Source: Pachypanchax playfairii (taxonomy: Eukaryota; Chordata; Actinopteri; Cyprinodontiformes; Aplocheilidae). Taken from it: a stretch of 64,000 nt of DNA. Positions within the stretch are counted from its first letter, which is position 1; each line of letters opens with the position of its first letter. A program made the translations under genes and the position numbers. The notes beneath the pieces are model-generated. The model saw only the letters and a list, made by a program, of their open reading frames with translations. It was not told the origin of the DNA and searched no databases. Shown here piece after piece: positions 1 to 21,300 of this stretch. The stretch is taken from the NCBI GenBank assembly GCA_006937955.1, contig SSNP01000005.1:5368696-5432695 (forward strand), read 5' to 3'.

Positions 1-1334
1 TTGCTTTGCATTTGATCTGCATAATGTATTAATGACAAAGGCTGAAATGATTTTAATATTATCAATACCTGCGCTGCTTTGCTGCTGCTAGAACATACAT
101 CTCTCAGGGTGATTTTACACGGCGGGCAAGATGTTGTTATGTGTTCTCATTTCACACTCATTATCTACTTCTCACAAAGATACATTGAGGAAAAACTAAT
201 GCTGCATGGAATCCTCAAGTTGTTATGACTATCATGCATATTTATGCTTTTATGTATTCAGTCAGAAGTGCATATCTGACGTACGCATTTTAGATAAAAA
301 GCATTATGTATATTTTTGAAACAGAAAACATCATGATTTCCATTAAAATAAGAATAATCAACCTCTGAAATGTCTGAGCCTGAGAAACAGAATGTTTCAG
401 AGGACAAGCTTCAATTTTCAACATATCTACTGGAGCCTTTTTATACAACACCTGGTGTCCTATAGGGGTTAAAATGTAAGTTTACAACTTACATTTCCCA
501 CTAAAAGTAAGTGATATTTGACTTTGGAGAAAGTTCAGAATGCACCGAAAATGCACTAAAACTTTTACAAGTGAAACTTCTCTAAACTTGTAAATGTACA
601 CATCCAACTCTTTAATGTTTTTGTGTTTATTACATAATATGCACAAAAATCCCTGCCAACAAGAGTCTGAACTGAAGAATCAATAAATGTTTTGGTTTAA
701 TAACAACTTCTTTTTAACCTCTTTATCATGGTTTTCCAATTTTGACTCATAAGTCCACCTACATTTTGTTGTTCTGGTATATGTAACATTACTGTTGATC
801 GTTTTTGCTTTTATAAATTGTTTGAGATGATTAAATTATCTCTGCTTGCTCGTACTTGAATGCTCTGCTTTCTTAATATGTCACTGTTTAATTAATCTTT
901 TACCACAAAATCCACCCAAAAGTTGATTTTCTGTAACTTTCTGAACATTGTATGTCTGAGATGACTTTAAAAAGGTAGATTTAGCTGCAATAGTAAAATT
1001 ACAATACAGTTTGAATCATAGACCCGAAAATAAAACGGAAGCTACTTGATTCCTCATGCTAACCACTATTTGGAGACAGTGTTAACTTAGAGTTAGAAAT
1101 GATTCCTGCAAGGATCTATTACAACCTCTGTTAGGGTTTCTGCAGCATCTGCTGAAACGAGGTTACACCAAGCAGAGCTTCTGCATTTACAATCAATGCA
1201 CCCAGAGTAATTAACTGAGTCCGGAATCCTCTCAAGTTTTATAATTCAAAGAAATAATTGCTTTAAGAAAAATGAAAATATTAATTTCAAAGCATCTTCT
1301 GTGTTCATACATTCCTATATGTCCCTTCTCTTAG
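1..1334 (+). other. 5' non-coding stretch, probably a tspan33 intron
   Basis: AT-rich sequence with no recognisable exon on either strand. It runs directly into the splice acceptor TTAG at 1331-1334, so it is best read as the intron before the first tspan33 exon seen here. The exons for the N-terminus and first three membrane segments must lie to the left. Confidence 0.6.
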
Positions 1335-4300
1335 ACGCAGCATGCTTTGGGAAAGTTCGTGGAGAAAGCCATCGTGCATTACAGGGATGACCTGGATCTG
1401 CAGAACCTGATGGATTACATCCAGAAAGAGGTGCTTTGGCTGATTTCACTTTGATAAAGTGCATTTGTCTATCTATACTCATCACTCAAGTCTTCAGACT
1501 AATCACAGCTACTGACTTATTGAATATGTCTGAGATCTACACCAACTCTACAGCCAGCAAACATGAAGCTTTAGGTCTTATTATCGTTTATTTTTGGCCT
1601 TGGTGAGTATTTTCCACATGAAGAGCAAAACATATGTACATTTCCTGTAGCTCTGTTGGATTCCTCATCTGATTTGCCTCTTCCATCTGCACATTCTGGC
1701 ACCAACTGTGAGCCTGGGTTTTCCCTTTGTAGATGCCCAGACTCTGGCAGGATGTACCGTACAGGCCAAGACCAAATTGATAAATATACACCTGTGTTGT
1801 GTTCTTCTCTCTCTCTCCATTGCTTAGTTCAAGTGTTGTGGGTGGAACAGCTACACCGACTGGTCATGGAACCTCTACTTTAATTGTACACGTGAAAATC
1901 CCAGTTCAGAGCGCTGTGCGGTGCCTTACTCCTGCTGCATTCCAGTTCATGGAGAGGTGAGGTGTTTTAAAACATACAAAAACCAAAACTTTAATTATTT
2001 AACCCCTAATAATCAAAGATTGCTGATTAATTTGAATTACTATTGATTAAAGCACTGTGCAATCTTCTTGAGACGTTGCTGTCTCCGTGTCTTGCTTACA
2101 AAGAAACAGACTTTTTTTTTTTAAATATCTTTTTAAAGTGGTCTTGATCAATAATTCTTCAGGTTTACTAAAAGCTTTTCAAAGTTCGTCTTTAGACATT
2201 AGCTGGTCTTTCACTCATTTTCAATCCAATATCTGACCATTTGCAGAAAAATGTTTCTAATGTTCATTAATAAGCCACTTAAAAAGGATCAAGCACTAAA
2301 CCAGTATCCAGTTTTTTTTACCTTTAGGGACTTTTGTTAGACGTAATTAGTCACTAAAACACATTTTTTTTCCAACTTAATTGTAATTTTCTGTCCAGAT
2401 TCAGCCAAAGACACAGTTTGAATGACATACAATAGAATTTTACTGCCAACAAGCTGACTCAGATGGTCAACTGAAAGATGATGCATCTCTCAGGTCCTGT
2501 TTCAGGTCTTTCTTGGATGTGTTCCTAGTTCTTTAGCTCAGACACTTCATTTGTCCTTCACTTGTCCACTCTCCTAATTTTTATGAGCACACACTGCAGA
2601 ATAAGTTGTCATTGTCAGGTACAAGGACTGGACTGAAAATGAGCTTCAAAGCAGCTGATGTTAAAAAAAAGAAAACACTTTGAAAGACCTTCAAAAACCC
2701 AAGAGAATTACTGATCAAGACCTCTTTAAAGATTACACAAAGTCTGTCTTCGTGGAAGCAAAATATAAATAAATTAGAAGTGGTTTAAAGCTTTTAGAAA
2801 GATTAGTATTTTATTATAATGTAACAAGTGTGACTGACAACAACCCCGCACATCTTTTGTTTGGTAGAAATCATCATTTCAGACATTTCAAACCTGCAAC
2901 CAGGACATTGATGATGATTAATGGTTACATACATTTCTAATCCATCTATAAAATACACTATACAGTTAATGGTCTGTGTTGAAATGCAGCCATTACTGCC
3001 TGACGAAAAAGGTTTATGTTGACACTGAATGTGTATGTAAGTTTGTCAAAACTGCAACAGTTCTTTTTTTTTTTGCCTGGAGGCAACAGCATGTCTACAT
3101 CTGCTGATGTGGCTGTCACAAAACTAGCCTCATAATAACTAACCTGTTTTTTTTTCCTTTTCCGAGAGCCCAAAATGACGGGTAGGAAACTCTGCCTTGA
3201 TGTGTCAGGAGTTTTGTGAGAGGGAGGTGATTTACAAACCTACAGCAGCTGAAAGCTGAGTAACAAACCTATTAGGTATGAAGAAAGACAAAACGCTGTG
3301 GTTTGTAAATCAATGAAACCTCGAGGTCTGTATTCAATTCAAAAATAACGTTAACACAAAGATGTTTTCTTTGTCTTCCAATCAATTTGTTAAAAAAAAT
3401 GGAACAGGTCGTGTTTACCACTGGTTTGCATCATCTGTTTTTTTAAGAACATTTTCTAAACTTTGGAAGACAGAAGAGGTTGTTAGACCAAAACTAAAAA
3501 GGTTTCCAGTCTCACATCATATAGACTTACGGCAGCTCAACATTTCTGCAGCTAGAGTCTTATGTTACACCTGTGCAATTTTCCTTCAACGAGTTGCTGA
3601 AAAGTTCAAAATTAGCATCTAATTTTGTAAAACAACAAAATTTCAGCAGTTAATTTGTTTATACACTTGTAAATAACACAAACGTGTCATGACAACGTGA
3701 TGCTATCCAAGTGGAATGTAATGGACATATTTAACATGTAGTGCTGAGTGGCGGTTTGTTATTTGATATGGAAGTTGTAGTCACATGCCTATATGGTGAT
3801 GAGTTCAAAGGATTAGTGATCTGCATGTTCTCACTCTTAAATGCAATGCTGTCCTCACATGCAGAGAGTGATGTATAGCGATGATTCAGCTCTATATGAT
3901 GTATAGAATTTACATGTGCACTGATGCTCAGAAGCACAACTTGAATGGAGGCTTTTTTTGACACATTTTGATTGCAAACACTCAAGTGTTCATGTTGGGC
4001 TATCGCACTAATATTGATTTAACATCACGCTACACAGAAAACAGATCACAGCAACCTTTTCCAACATGGATGAAAACAAAAAAAATCAATTAAATGCCAC
4101 ATGAGTTGATGCAGTGCTGCAACCTGCTGGTAGCAGCCTGCAACTTCCTGGTTCACGTGTTAGGCTGCTTTACAGATTCAACCTTGATGTTTATGGTCTT
4201 CATTTTTATTCCAACTACTCAGCTGGTGTTAGGTGTTGACATGGGCAGGATAGAAACAGGAAAGAGGGGATTTTTTTGTGTTTAAGGTTCTAAGTGGTGC

Positions 4301-5684
4301 TCAGCATCATGTTTAATGCTCTCTATAGGCAGTGATCAACACCATGTGCGGTTTCGGTGTTCAAACTCTAAACTTTGAGGATGCAAACAAGTCAATCTAC
4401 CCAGTAGGATGTGCAGACAGAGCAGTGATGTGGATCGAGTCTCATTTACTGCTGGTGGGCGCTCTCACCTTGGGCCTGGCCTTGCCTCAGGTAACCCCAC
4501 ACATGAATGTTTATGTATGTTGTGTATTAGCTAGCACCAGTCTTTCACCAGCTAACACACATTTGTCTTAAATAAAACCACACAAGTCAAAACAGGCATC
4601 AGAGGTGATTTCCTGGATGAAGTAGTCAAGCTAATTAAGATATTGAGAGAATCTGTTGCCTTTGAGGATATTCACATGGTGCATTCGGATGCCTATGAGA
4701 AAACTGTAAAAGCAACACTTCATCAATCAGTCTGCATCAATTCTGAAGTAACTACTGACTGAATAAATAATTAAACCTTAATTTATGACTTCCTTGTTCA
4801 AGTTCTGATTGTCTAACATAAATATTACAATGCCCTGTTAAAACTATTAATAACCACATTGTAATTAAATCTGCAAGGGGCAGGGTTAATGTGAGCCACT
4901 GGAAGAGAAGTGGTTTAAAAAAGATGGTAAAAACTAGAAAGTGCAATCAGATTTTAACTGCAAAAAAATTCAGAATGCAATTAAAATATGGGTAATATGC
5001 AACCAGAGTAGAAGAAAAGTGATAAATATTTTACATCTAACAGGAAATGATAGTGACATTTCTCTCCTTCTCAGTGAGAATTACTTCACAGCCCACTTTA
5101 AATCCCACAGCAATAAATCCTTTTATGATCTAAAGTCTGCATGATGTCACTTTTGCACTTATCAAGGATTTTGTTTAAATTATTACTCCACTTGCTGATA
5201 TGACTAAAGCAACATTGTAACACAACTGATCTCAGTTACTTACATCTGTCTGATTGGGTCCCTGATGACTGTCTAAGGAAGCCTGTACGTTTCCCTGCCA
5301 GACCAAATGCATTAGTATTCTGGTTGCTTTGATGTTTGGGTTATTTGATCATGTCTCTTCTTGTTTCTCAACAACCCACATCAAATTATTGATTATTGAA
5401 AACTAATTGCCATCTAGCCTGTGTTTGGTCTCTGAAAATGCTTTCTGAAGTAAAACACATCAATAATTCTGAAACAGTTTGAATTTAGTAAGATTTTCCA
5501 TAAAATGCCAAACGAGATTGAAACAATCATTTCAGATTCTTCGGATGCTCATTACAGTCTGTACAGGTGCCAACAGTCTGTTCTGTAGTTTGAAGTGTTT
5601 GCTGCTGTCCTCTAGGTTGCAGGAATTGTGCTGTCCCAGATCCTGATCTCTCAAATCCAAAATGAGATTACCTCTACGTTTTGA
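1335..5684 (+). CDS. tspan33: tetraspanin-33, last four coding exons (5' partial)
   Basis: TspanC8 tetraspanins bind the metalloprotease ADAM10 and guide its exit from the ER and its location at the cell surface. Exons are 1335-1430, 1828-1956, 4329-4490 and 5616-5684; every one is a whole number of codons and has GT/AG borders. The protein part begins in the large extracellular loop (LGKFVEKAIVHYRDDLDLQN), continues with the CCG motif (FKCCGW), the NCT glycosylation sequon and PYSCC, and ends with the fourth membrane helix (HLLLVGALTLGLALPQ) and a short tail, SQIQNEITSTF-stop. The loop has eight cysteines (CC, C, C, CC, C, C), which defines the C8 subgroup. The order of motifs matches vertebrate TSPAN33, but the cytoplasmic tail is shorter than I recall for mammals. 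The a or b paralogue is not decidable. The gene converges on ttc38. Confidence 0.93.
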
Positions 5685-6289
5685 AAGCGGAGGTGGAGAC
5701 GGGAAGAAAAGAACTCTCAGTCCTCTGACAGGTGCAAATACATCAAGAGTGAAATTCCTTTTCTTACTGTGCTGTTGCCTTTGGGAAAACTGGTTTGATG
5801 CACTTTATTGTGTTACTCAAAAACAGTCATACATACTGCAAAGTGTAGATTTTATTGATTTGAAATATGGTTTTTGTATTAACAGCATCTTGTAAATGTA
5901 TAGAAATGTCACTTAATTACATTTTTGTCTAAATATAATTATGATCTATGTCAAACAAATGTGCAGTTAAGTGATTAACTTTAAATCTTGGCTGTGCAGG
6001 TCTGACATTATGAAAAAAAAACATCACATTAACGAGATATGAGATTTAACAAATACAAATGTAATAATTACTTATGAGTAATATTTACTGTTCACATAGT
6101 TTTAGGCAGTGATTTATTCCTTCATTATTTTATATTAAATACTCTGGTCTTTTATTGTTCACGGACACCAAGCTATCTGGTCAGCTTGTTAAGCTCCTCC
6201 CAGTCAGTCGGGAGCTTTTAAGCCAAAACAACTGAACATGAGATTATATGTTACTCTGATGTTTGCATTATAAGAAGCACTTGCATACT
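5685..6289. other. convergent 3' region of tspan33 and ttc38
   Basis: About 600 bases between the two stop codons, with no coding signal. It should hold both 3' UTRs. A plus-strand ATTAAA lies at 6134-6139, a possible signal for tspan33. A minus-strand AATAAA (written TTTATT at 6151-6156) would serve ttc38. If both are used, the transcript ends would meet or slightly overlap. Confidence 0.5.
6151..6156 (-). other. poly(A) signal candidate for ttc38
   Basis: AATAAA on the minus strand, about 135 bases past the ttc38 stop codon. Another TTTATT lies further on, at about 6113. Neither is proven to be used. Confidence 0.4.
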
Positions 6290-13867
<7,578 letters not shown>

Positions 13868-14840
13868 TCAGCTCCAAACACTGACGACTTTCAAACTTTT
13901 CCTACTTCTCTGAACTAGTTGCTTTATCGAATTCCTAGCCGGAAGTTACAACTTTGTTGATCTGACTTCAAAATAAAGGCATGGGATTAAATATTTTTGT
14001 ATTGTAGATGTGTAGAAATAAAATGTATAACTTGTACATTTTTTATGTGATGAATATTAACTGTACATAAAAGAAAACCTCACGCTTTTACCCCGGCAAT
14101 GTTTAACTGCATTTTATCTTGTTTTCTTTACTTGGGGGTTGAAGGGTTTTAAATTAGAGCATATTATGTTTTTTTTTAGATTTGAGCCATTTAAAAATTT
14201 ATCTTGTTTCATTAGAAAAAGAAGTTAAGATATGTTTTAATTTCCTTGGATTTCATTAAAATATTCTGACTTTTTTTTTTTAAATGGTTGGAACATTATT
14301 AGATGATGCCAAACTGGATTCTCCTTTCTTCGTTTATGTGCCGAACAGTAATGTTTTTAACGCTTCTGGGTTCATCTCCCAGGTGGACCTTTTTCTGCAT
14401 GCTCTCCTTATACATGTGACAGTTTTTCTTGAGCATTCTGATTTCCACCGCAGTCCAAAAGCATGTTTCATTAACTGGCAATGATAAATCTGCCCAACAT
14501 GTGACAATGAATTATTGTCCATGTGACCCTTTGATGGACTGGCAGTCTGTAAATATGATCCCAGGACAGCTGGAAAACCAGCATGACGTGCATACAAAAA
14601 AATAGATGAATGGATCTAAATCCGCAATCAAGCTTAAACCCAATTTCTTTGTAACAAGATTTCCTGTTTAATCCAGAAACTAACAGATTATAATCTAACT
14701 CACCAAGGCAAAAGTGTTAAAGCTAGTGAAAGGAAATCTAAAAATGAAATAAAGCACTCAATGTCAGCACATAACTAGACTACAACTCACTCATGAGCAC
14801 AATCCAAATAATTCAGTGTATATTTCTGTGTATAATCATG
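13868..14840. other. intergenic region: ttc38 promoter side and mical3 downstream flank
   Basis: Just under 1 kb between the ttc38 start codon and the presumed mical3 poly(A) site. It should contain the ttc38 5' leader and promoter; I see no convincing TATA box. A degraded SINE-like copy occupies about 14370-14616. Nothing else is recognisable. Confidence 0.5.
14370..14616 (+). repeat. degraded SINE-like copy (body and 3' tail)
   Basis: Fragments match the body of the common teleost element seen again at 60842-61200: TTTTTCTGCATG...CTCTCC, CCACCGCAGTCCAAAAGCATG, GATGGACTGGCAGTCTG, and a tail like AGATGAATGGATC. The tRNA-like head is not clear. Diverged by many substitutions, so old. Confidence 0.45.
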
Positions 14841-14844
14841 TAAA

Positions 14845-16585
14845 AGAACAACTGCATCGTTTTATTGCCGTCTTCAGCATACATCCAACACCCCTATATG
14901 CATTTTAGCTACATGAAGCGTTTACATTACAAGTTGTGTGTCAACAGAACAGTTTAAAAATTAGGAATTATTTTCTTTACATATAATACACTTTGCACAC
15001 GTTAATAAATATCAGTACAATCAAGTCAAACGTTTCACACACAATCTAAAACAACAGCCTTTACAATTATGTAACTTTTTATCCACAACTTATACCAGGA
15101 TATAAATATAGCCTCTTGAATTTGTACAGTTGCCCAAAAAGTCTTTCAGACTGGAGTAACCACCAGATAACCTGTAATGTTTGATGCAAGTTGTAGATTA
15201 AACATTTTAGCTTTCTTTTAGTCCCACGTTTTAAATTATCTGAATCTGTTTAGGGACATGCAAAAAAAAAAAGTGGAAAAAATAAGGAAAACAAAACTGT
15301 AGTTTCAGATGTGATGACCAAAAAAATAAACTAAATTTAAAAATAGCTTGTCTGTGGAGAACAAAACTTCAAAGGCATCTTGTTCAAAGATACAGTATTA
15401 CCCCAAGTTATGCATCACTGTGCAAGTGTGTATGTTAGAGGTGTACTCCTAAAAATACCACAGCATATCCACTAACAGAACATCCTGTGGCACAAAATGA
15501 GTGAAAAGAGCGATAATACTGTTCTTTGCAAGATTACTTGAGATTTTTTTGAACAGTTGCATTAGCCTGGTCTTCCATAGCAGGAACCAAAATCAAACAA
15601 GTGTTTGTAAACTTTAACTTTCAGTGTGATATACAATTTAAAAAATGGCATCTCACAGAGAGGCCCAGCATTATCCAAGTTCTGTGAAATGCTTCAATAA
15701 ATGTCAAGTTCTTCTACTGTATGTGCCTGCAGCCAACTTTACTGACATGCAATGGCTTCAGAGTGCAAGTAGGTTGTAAGATAATGAGATTCTGGGCACT
15801 CTCCTGTGAATGCATAGGGAAAAATATTCATCTGGTAAAAGCAAACATAGATAAATAGATAAAAACACAGGCAGAGTTGACGGATTCTTAATGTTGACTC
15901 ACTAAACACTGTGGGAACAGATTAAGAAAAAAGAAAGAAAGCCTTCCAGGGTATTTTGTGGTTCATTAAGATGCTAAGACTCAGTTTGGAACTGGAAAGA
16001 AAGGCAGCTTCAGCAGAGGATGTCAAGAATTAGATTGAACAGCCTGAAAACCCCTCTCAGACATGTGAACACACCTCTATAGCAGTCCATCTGCTGTAGA
16101 TGTGACTTGTTTTACATAACTATACACAAAAAACAGTATTCTTTACAATTCCTTTACATCAGCAGGACTGATTTGTATTCTTCCCTTTACATAATAAAAG
16201 TGAAGCCTTTACACGTTCTCTCAACAGCTTCTCTGCTTGAAAGGATCCACTTCAAGGCTGGGATGATAAAGTTGTGAATATGTACTCTCCTCTCCTCCCA
16301 CACAGAGGGAGAGACAAAACTGCAAAGTGATTAACTTGGACTGCCTTTAGGCAGAGGATATGTAAACGCTGCAGACTGCTTCAGTGTCAGAGGCAGTCAT
16401 GGTGTGTGTTTCTGTGTGTAGGAAGAATATTTACACATTCACTGCTGTAGGTGTGACAGTTTGAGACCAAATGCTTGCATCCCTGTTAAGAAGAGTCATA
16501 AAAAAAGACAAGAGTGCAATGTTGACACTGTCTTTGAGAAGAAACCCCTTGTTCTAAAACCTAATGAGCAGTTATGTCACTCCTC
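14845..16585 (-). other. mical3: mical3 3' UTR (presumed)
   Basis: About 1.7 kb after the mical3 stop codon with no coding signal. The best poly(A) signal is AATAAA on the minus strand at 14861-14866, which would put cleavage near 14845. The boundary is inferred. Confidence 0.5.
14861..14866 (-). other. poly(A) signal candidate for mical3
   Basis: AATAAA on the minus strand (TTTATT as written), followed in the transcript by a T-rich stretch. It is the most distal clear signal before the ttc38 promoter region. Confidence 0.45.
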
Positions 16586-17615
16586 TTAGGCCCAGTTGAG
16601 GTTGAATCCTTTGGAGAGCATGACAGCCTCCAGGTCTTTATCTTCCTCCTTCTCCCGAAGTCTCTGTTCCTCCAGGAGGGCTACAAGGGCATCACGCTGC
16701 TCCACCACCTCCAACATCTCATTCAGGATCTGCTTTTCCTGAGCGAGCTCCTTCTCACTTTTCAAATGATCTGAAGGGAGCAAAAAAAAAAACAACAGAA
16801 TTATAGCCTGTCCATATAAGAAAACATCTAAATAAAGGGAGAACTAAATAATACTGTGTTCACCTTCCACTGCCATTCGCTCTCTGAGCTCCTGCTGCAG
16901 TCGACTCTGGCGGTCCTCCAGTTCCAGCTCTCTGGCACTTAAAAGAGGAAAAAAGGTTGTTTTTTTTACAGCTTTCAGCTTTAATGTTTACAAAATGATG
17001 TTTTATACATGATAGATTCTGTAAACACATATTAGTTCTTCAAAACAAAAGGATAAGTGGTTAATCAGAGTTCTGAGAACTGGAAATAAGATAAGCACAT
17101 TATTTATTGATCTTTCTGAATTTAATAAAAGGATTGTGTGATTGCGTTTTATGTTGTACTGAAAAGCGATCATGAATTTAATGGATGTCGAGGGAAGATC
17201 AATTTTAAACTCAGGATTTATTCTCTTCTTATTTTATAATTGTTGCATGCTGACTGCTTTGTTTACGTTCTAATGAGTCCTGCTTATTGCACGAGACTCA
17301 GAGGATGAAAATACTTATTAGGCAACAGTGAAATATCTGAACTATTATTGTAGATAACCTTCTGATACTAAACCTTGTAAATATGGTGCTTTAATTTCAT
17401 GGTTTACAACCAGGCGGGGGGGGGGGGGGGGGGGGGTTTATATACAAGACATATGATGAACACTGTTAAAACGCTTTGCTCTATATGCATCACTTCTGTT
17501 CAGACTGCTAATCTCAGAAAAGATTCAGCTAAAAATCACCATGAAGGTTTTCTGCTGTCCGTTTATTAAGGACCCAGATGTAAACTAAGTGAATATTGAA
17601 GTTTGTTTTTATGCC

Positions 17616-17646
<31 letters not shown>

Positions 17647-18249
17647 ATCTCCCGTCTAGTTCGGTATAATTTAAATCCTAACAAGACTGAGAACTGTGAT
17701 GGTGCTGATAAAAAAGCAATAACTTTTTAAATGTTAATTGAATGTCTAACATAAAAATGACTAAACGGATACTGGGCATGTTGATTTTAATAAATATTAA
17801 GTCTAAATAAAAACACCAAATTAAACACAAATACAGTTATATGGACCTATAAATATAAAAACTATCTCTAACAAAATAAATGTCTTTGCAACAGAGTATT
17901 TAGTTATGGACATGTGATGTACTTACAATATCATGAGTTCTGACTCATAGCGGACCAGAGCGTTCTTCTCCTGCACCAGCTTGAACCACTCCTGCATCAG
18001 TTTAGGATCATCCTTCTTGCCCATGCCTGGAGGAGAGGAAGAGGAGGTGGAAGTGAGAACCGTCCTGGCGGTAAGATTACAGGGACGTGACACTGACAAA
18101 GACCAACACAGGCACAATGACAGCCAAGCCAGGATGTCCTCGCTGAGGCATGGTGGAGTGGAAGGATGAACTCAACACCGTGCTCAGCTGTGCCATGCTT
18201 GAAGATGGCACGTAAACAGGGAGGTGTGGAGCTTCAACTTTAGTGAGTC

Positions 18250-18304
<55 letters not shown>

Positions 18305-21300
18305 CCCACACAAAGTGATCTGTTGTTGCAAAGTTTGTTACCCAGTTTGGCCTGTGACCCCGCTGCTCAATGGGAGTAACTACCTCCGACTGTCAGTTTG
18401 TGTAATCCCATTAAATAAATCAACAGGACTATAGAAAAATTAAACCAAGGAAAAGAAATTCTTCATCCCCTCTGCTCACACATTGACCCATTAATGGAAA
18501 GTGGTTTGAGGGTAAAATAGGATTTTTAAAATTTTTTTTTTACTCTTTTGCAAATTCAATTACAAGCTAAAATATTCATGGAATGACTCATCGGAGAGAC
18601 CAAAAGCATAGTTCATACTCCTCTATTAAGTCTGCCTCAGGAAAAAAGCATGGTCGGTGCTACTGGCATCATGCATTGCAGTCCGAACAGCTACATACTT
18701 CTTCTGCATTCTCTCTTTGCTCTGCAAAGACCAGCCAATGCAGCATGCTCAGAGAAGTCTAATGTTGGAATGATGCACCCCAACTCAGACACAATGAATC
18801 CTTTCATTTATCTGACTGCAGCAGGTGGAGTCAAGCATTTTCAATGAAACACCAGAAGGCAAACCTTGATGCAGTGTGACATACTTAGAAGGGGAAGAGG
18901 AGGATCTTGCAAAATGAAAAGGAAAAACATTGTGCAGATATAAATTGCACAGACGTGATCCTCGAAACTGATTTTTCCTACTGACAGGAAAGGGACAAAG
19001 ATAAATAAAGGCTGCAAGATGAGCTGTGCACACCGGAAAATAGTGCATCATATTGATAGAACAATTAAAAAAACAAGATTGATGCATCAAATTTATTCAA
19101 TATATTTTGTTTTTTTATAAGCTGTAGGACTTTAGCCTGTTCCAACCCCTCCGACCAACAGCCCAAGGCTCCAAAGCAGCAACTGGGGCAAAACATCAAT
19201 ATTTGAGCCAAAGATCAAAGCAATTTAAATCATACAGATTGCTTTACAGACTGAAAGTCCAGGCAAAGTTTAAACTGACAGGTGTTAGATACAGACACAA
19301 ACCAGACGATGCATTCATTTTTAAGCTTTGTTTGGGAGTAAGACCTGAATATTTAAAACGAACCATCACACCATGCAAGTTTCTCCATCCTGAAATCCAA
19401 ACTTAGCTGTTTTTTTTAGCAGTTTCTACTTATACAGTTTATTAACGAGGCATATTTCCTGAAAGCAACAGCAAAAGGATAAAAAAGGCATCCAGCAACA
19501 CCGTTTTCTGTTTCATTTAGCCAAACAGAAAGAAAAAAAAGCACATGCTGTTGATTAAAGATGTGGCCGAGTAGTTTCCCCTTTATTTGCTTGCAGTTAC
19601 GCTGAATTAAAGGAAGGAATTATATTTCCTCATCCTTTATTTTTTAATGAGAATCTTAGTTTTGCATTATGGGTTCAACATATAATATGTGAATTGGTCT
19701 AAATTCTAAAACTGGAAGTTTTCTTATGAGCTGCTAGGCTACAACTGACCTCTTTACAGTATAAATACTGCTTCTGAACAGTAATAATCTAAATGGAGGA
19801 TGGCAGCTACATACGGCAACTGAAATCCTTCTCATACTAAAATGGTAGGAACTGATATTAGCTGCAGTACATAAATTAAATGGGCTAAAATGTGGTTTTA
19901 CAAACCAAAACATTCAAACCCAAAGCCTTTAATATGTACCCATTAGTAGTTATTATACCACAAAATACAGTTAAAGTAGAACCAGCAATATACTTAGTTC
20001 TGATAAGATCTGAAAATGAAATGGCAGAAGTTTACATCTAAATTAGAAATGATTTTATCTTCATTTCCTATTATATTAGGGGAAATCTACTCAGCCCTTA
20101 ATCACAAATATATTAAGGAAAGGGTCTTAGGGGGATGGGTAACGGGTGAAAGGAGGTAGTCCAGTTCTGGAGATCCTTACGGCCAGCAAGGTAACCTGCC
20201 ACAACTGCAGAATGATGTGGCACGGTTGTGTTACCTTCAAGGGAACAGCAAGAGCAGAAGGAGAGCGGTCTTCGGCGAGGCATCCCCACAAAGGGCTCAA
20301 CTTCCACAAGACAGAGGGAAATAATGAGGGAGTAACGCAGGTGGATTTGAGGGGCAGGTAGGAAAAAAAAAAAAACAGGAGATTAAGCAAGAGAAAGAGA
20401 AGAGACATTACAGAAGGGTAAAAGGAGAAGGGTCGAGTTCAGAGAAAGCAAATATGAAGAAGAGAAAATCAAAAGAGGGCAGCAGCACAGGGAGAGGGAG
20501 AGGAGTAAACCCTTAAAGAAAAGAACTGGAAGCAGTGTGGTGTGAGAAATGTGGAAAAAAATGGTAAAACAGAAGGAAAACAACAAATCCTGATCATAAA
20601 GCAGAAATAATCCTCCTGTTTAATCTTGCATCTGCAGGAAAACTTTCATGAACAAACAGCTTCCTGTTTCAGATTTAAAACGAGTCTAAACATTCGATCA
20701 CTATGTTCCAAAGTCCAAATGATTTGATGCCACTGTTACAGCCATTACTGATCACCACTGGATCCATCTCACTCTCACCCACAGGTAATTGCTTTGTGTT
20801 TGCAGAGCCTCTGGGAGTAAACACGACATGAACATGTTTAGGCCACACAGCTTAATTTGTTGCCAGTGAAGAGACTTTTGAAGTTTAGTTGCTTTTGAAG
20901 TGCAAATTAGGATTTATTTTTTCTAATTTGCTTCCACAGGAAGAAAAAAAAAAATCTAAATAAAATGAAGATGATAAAAAGCAGAGGCTCCCTTAATAAA
21001 ACCCCAAATAATCAATGTAAAATATGTGCAGCACAGATAGTGGAGAGCGGCGCTTCAGGAGGAAGATTGTGTTGATTATAGATGTAACACACATATAAGA
21101 TGACAGACTGCAGGGTAAAGAGGGTAACGCTGGGTAAGTACAACAAGGGACTATCACAGAGAAAAAGGATTCTTAAATATTTTTAACAGCTTCCATAAAT
21201 CATGTTTCCTTAAATATTAAGGAGTAATTTACTTATGAGATTCTATTTCTATGATAAATTACAAAAAAAAGCAGCAAAATCTAAAGAAGAAAACATATTT

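Noticed and set aside
371..466. Frame starting MSEPEKQ as a possible early exon
   Set aside because: No proper splice sites, and it does not resemble tetraspanin N-terminal or membrane sequence.
18243..18434. Open frame across the (CA)n array
   Set aside because: An artefact of the dinucleotide repeat, which translates to HT repeats without stops.
20383..20586. Purine-rich stretch with an open minus-strand frame
   Set aside because: Low-complexity purine tract; the translation is a Leu/Ser/Phe run without domain features.
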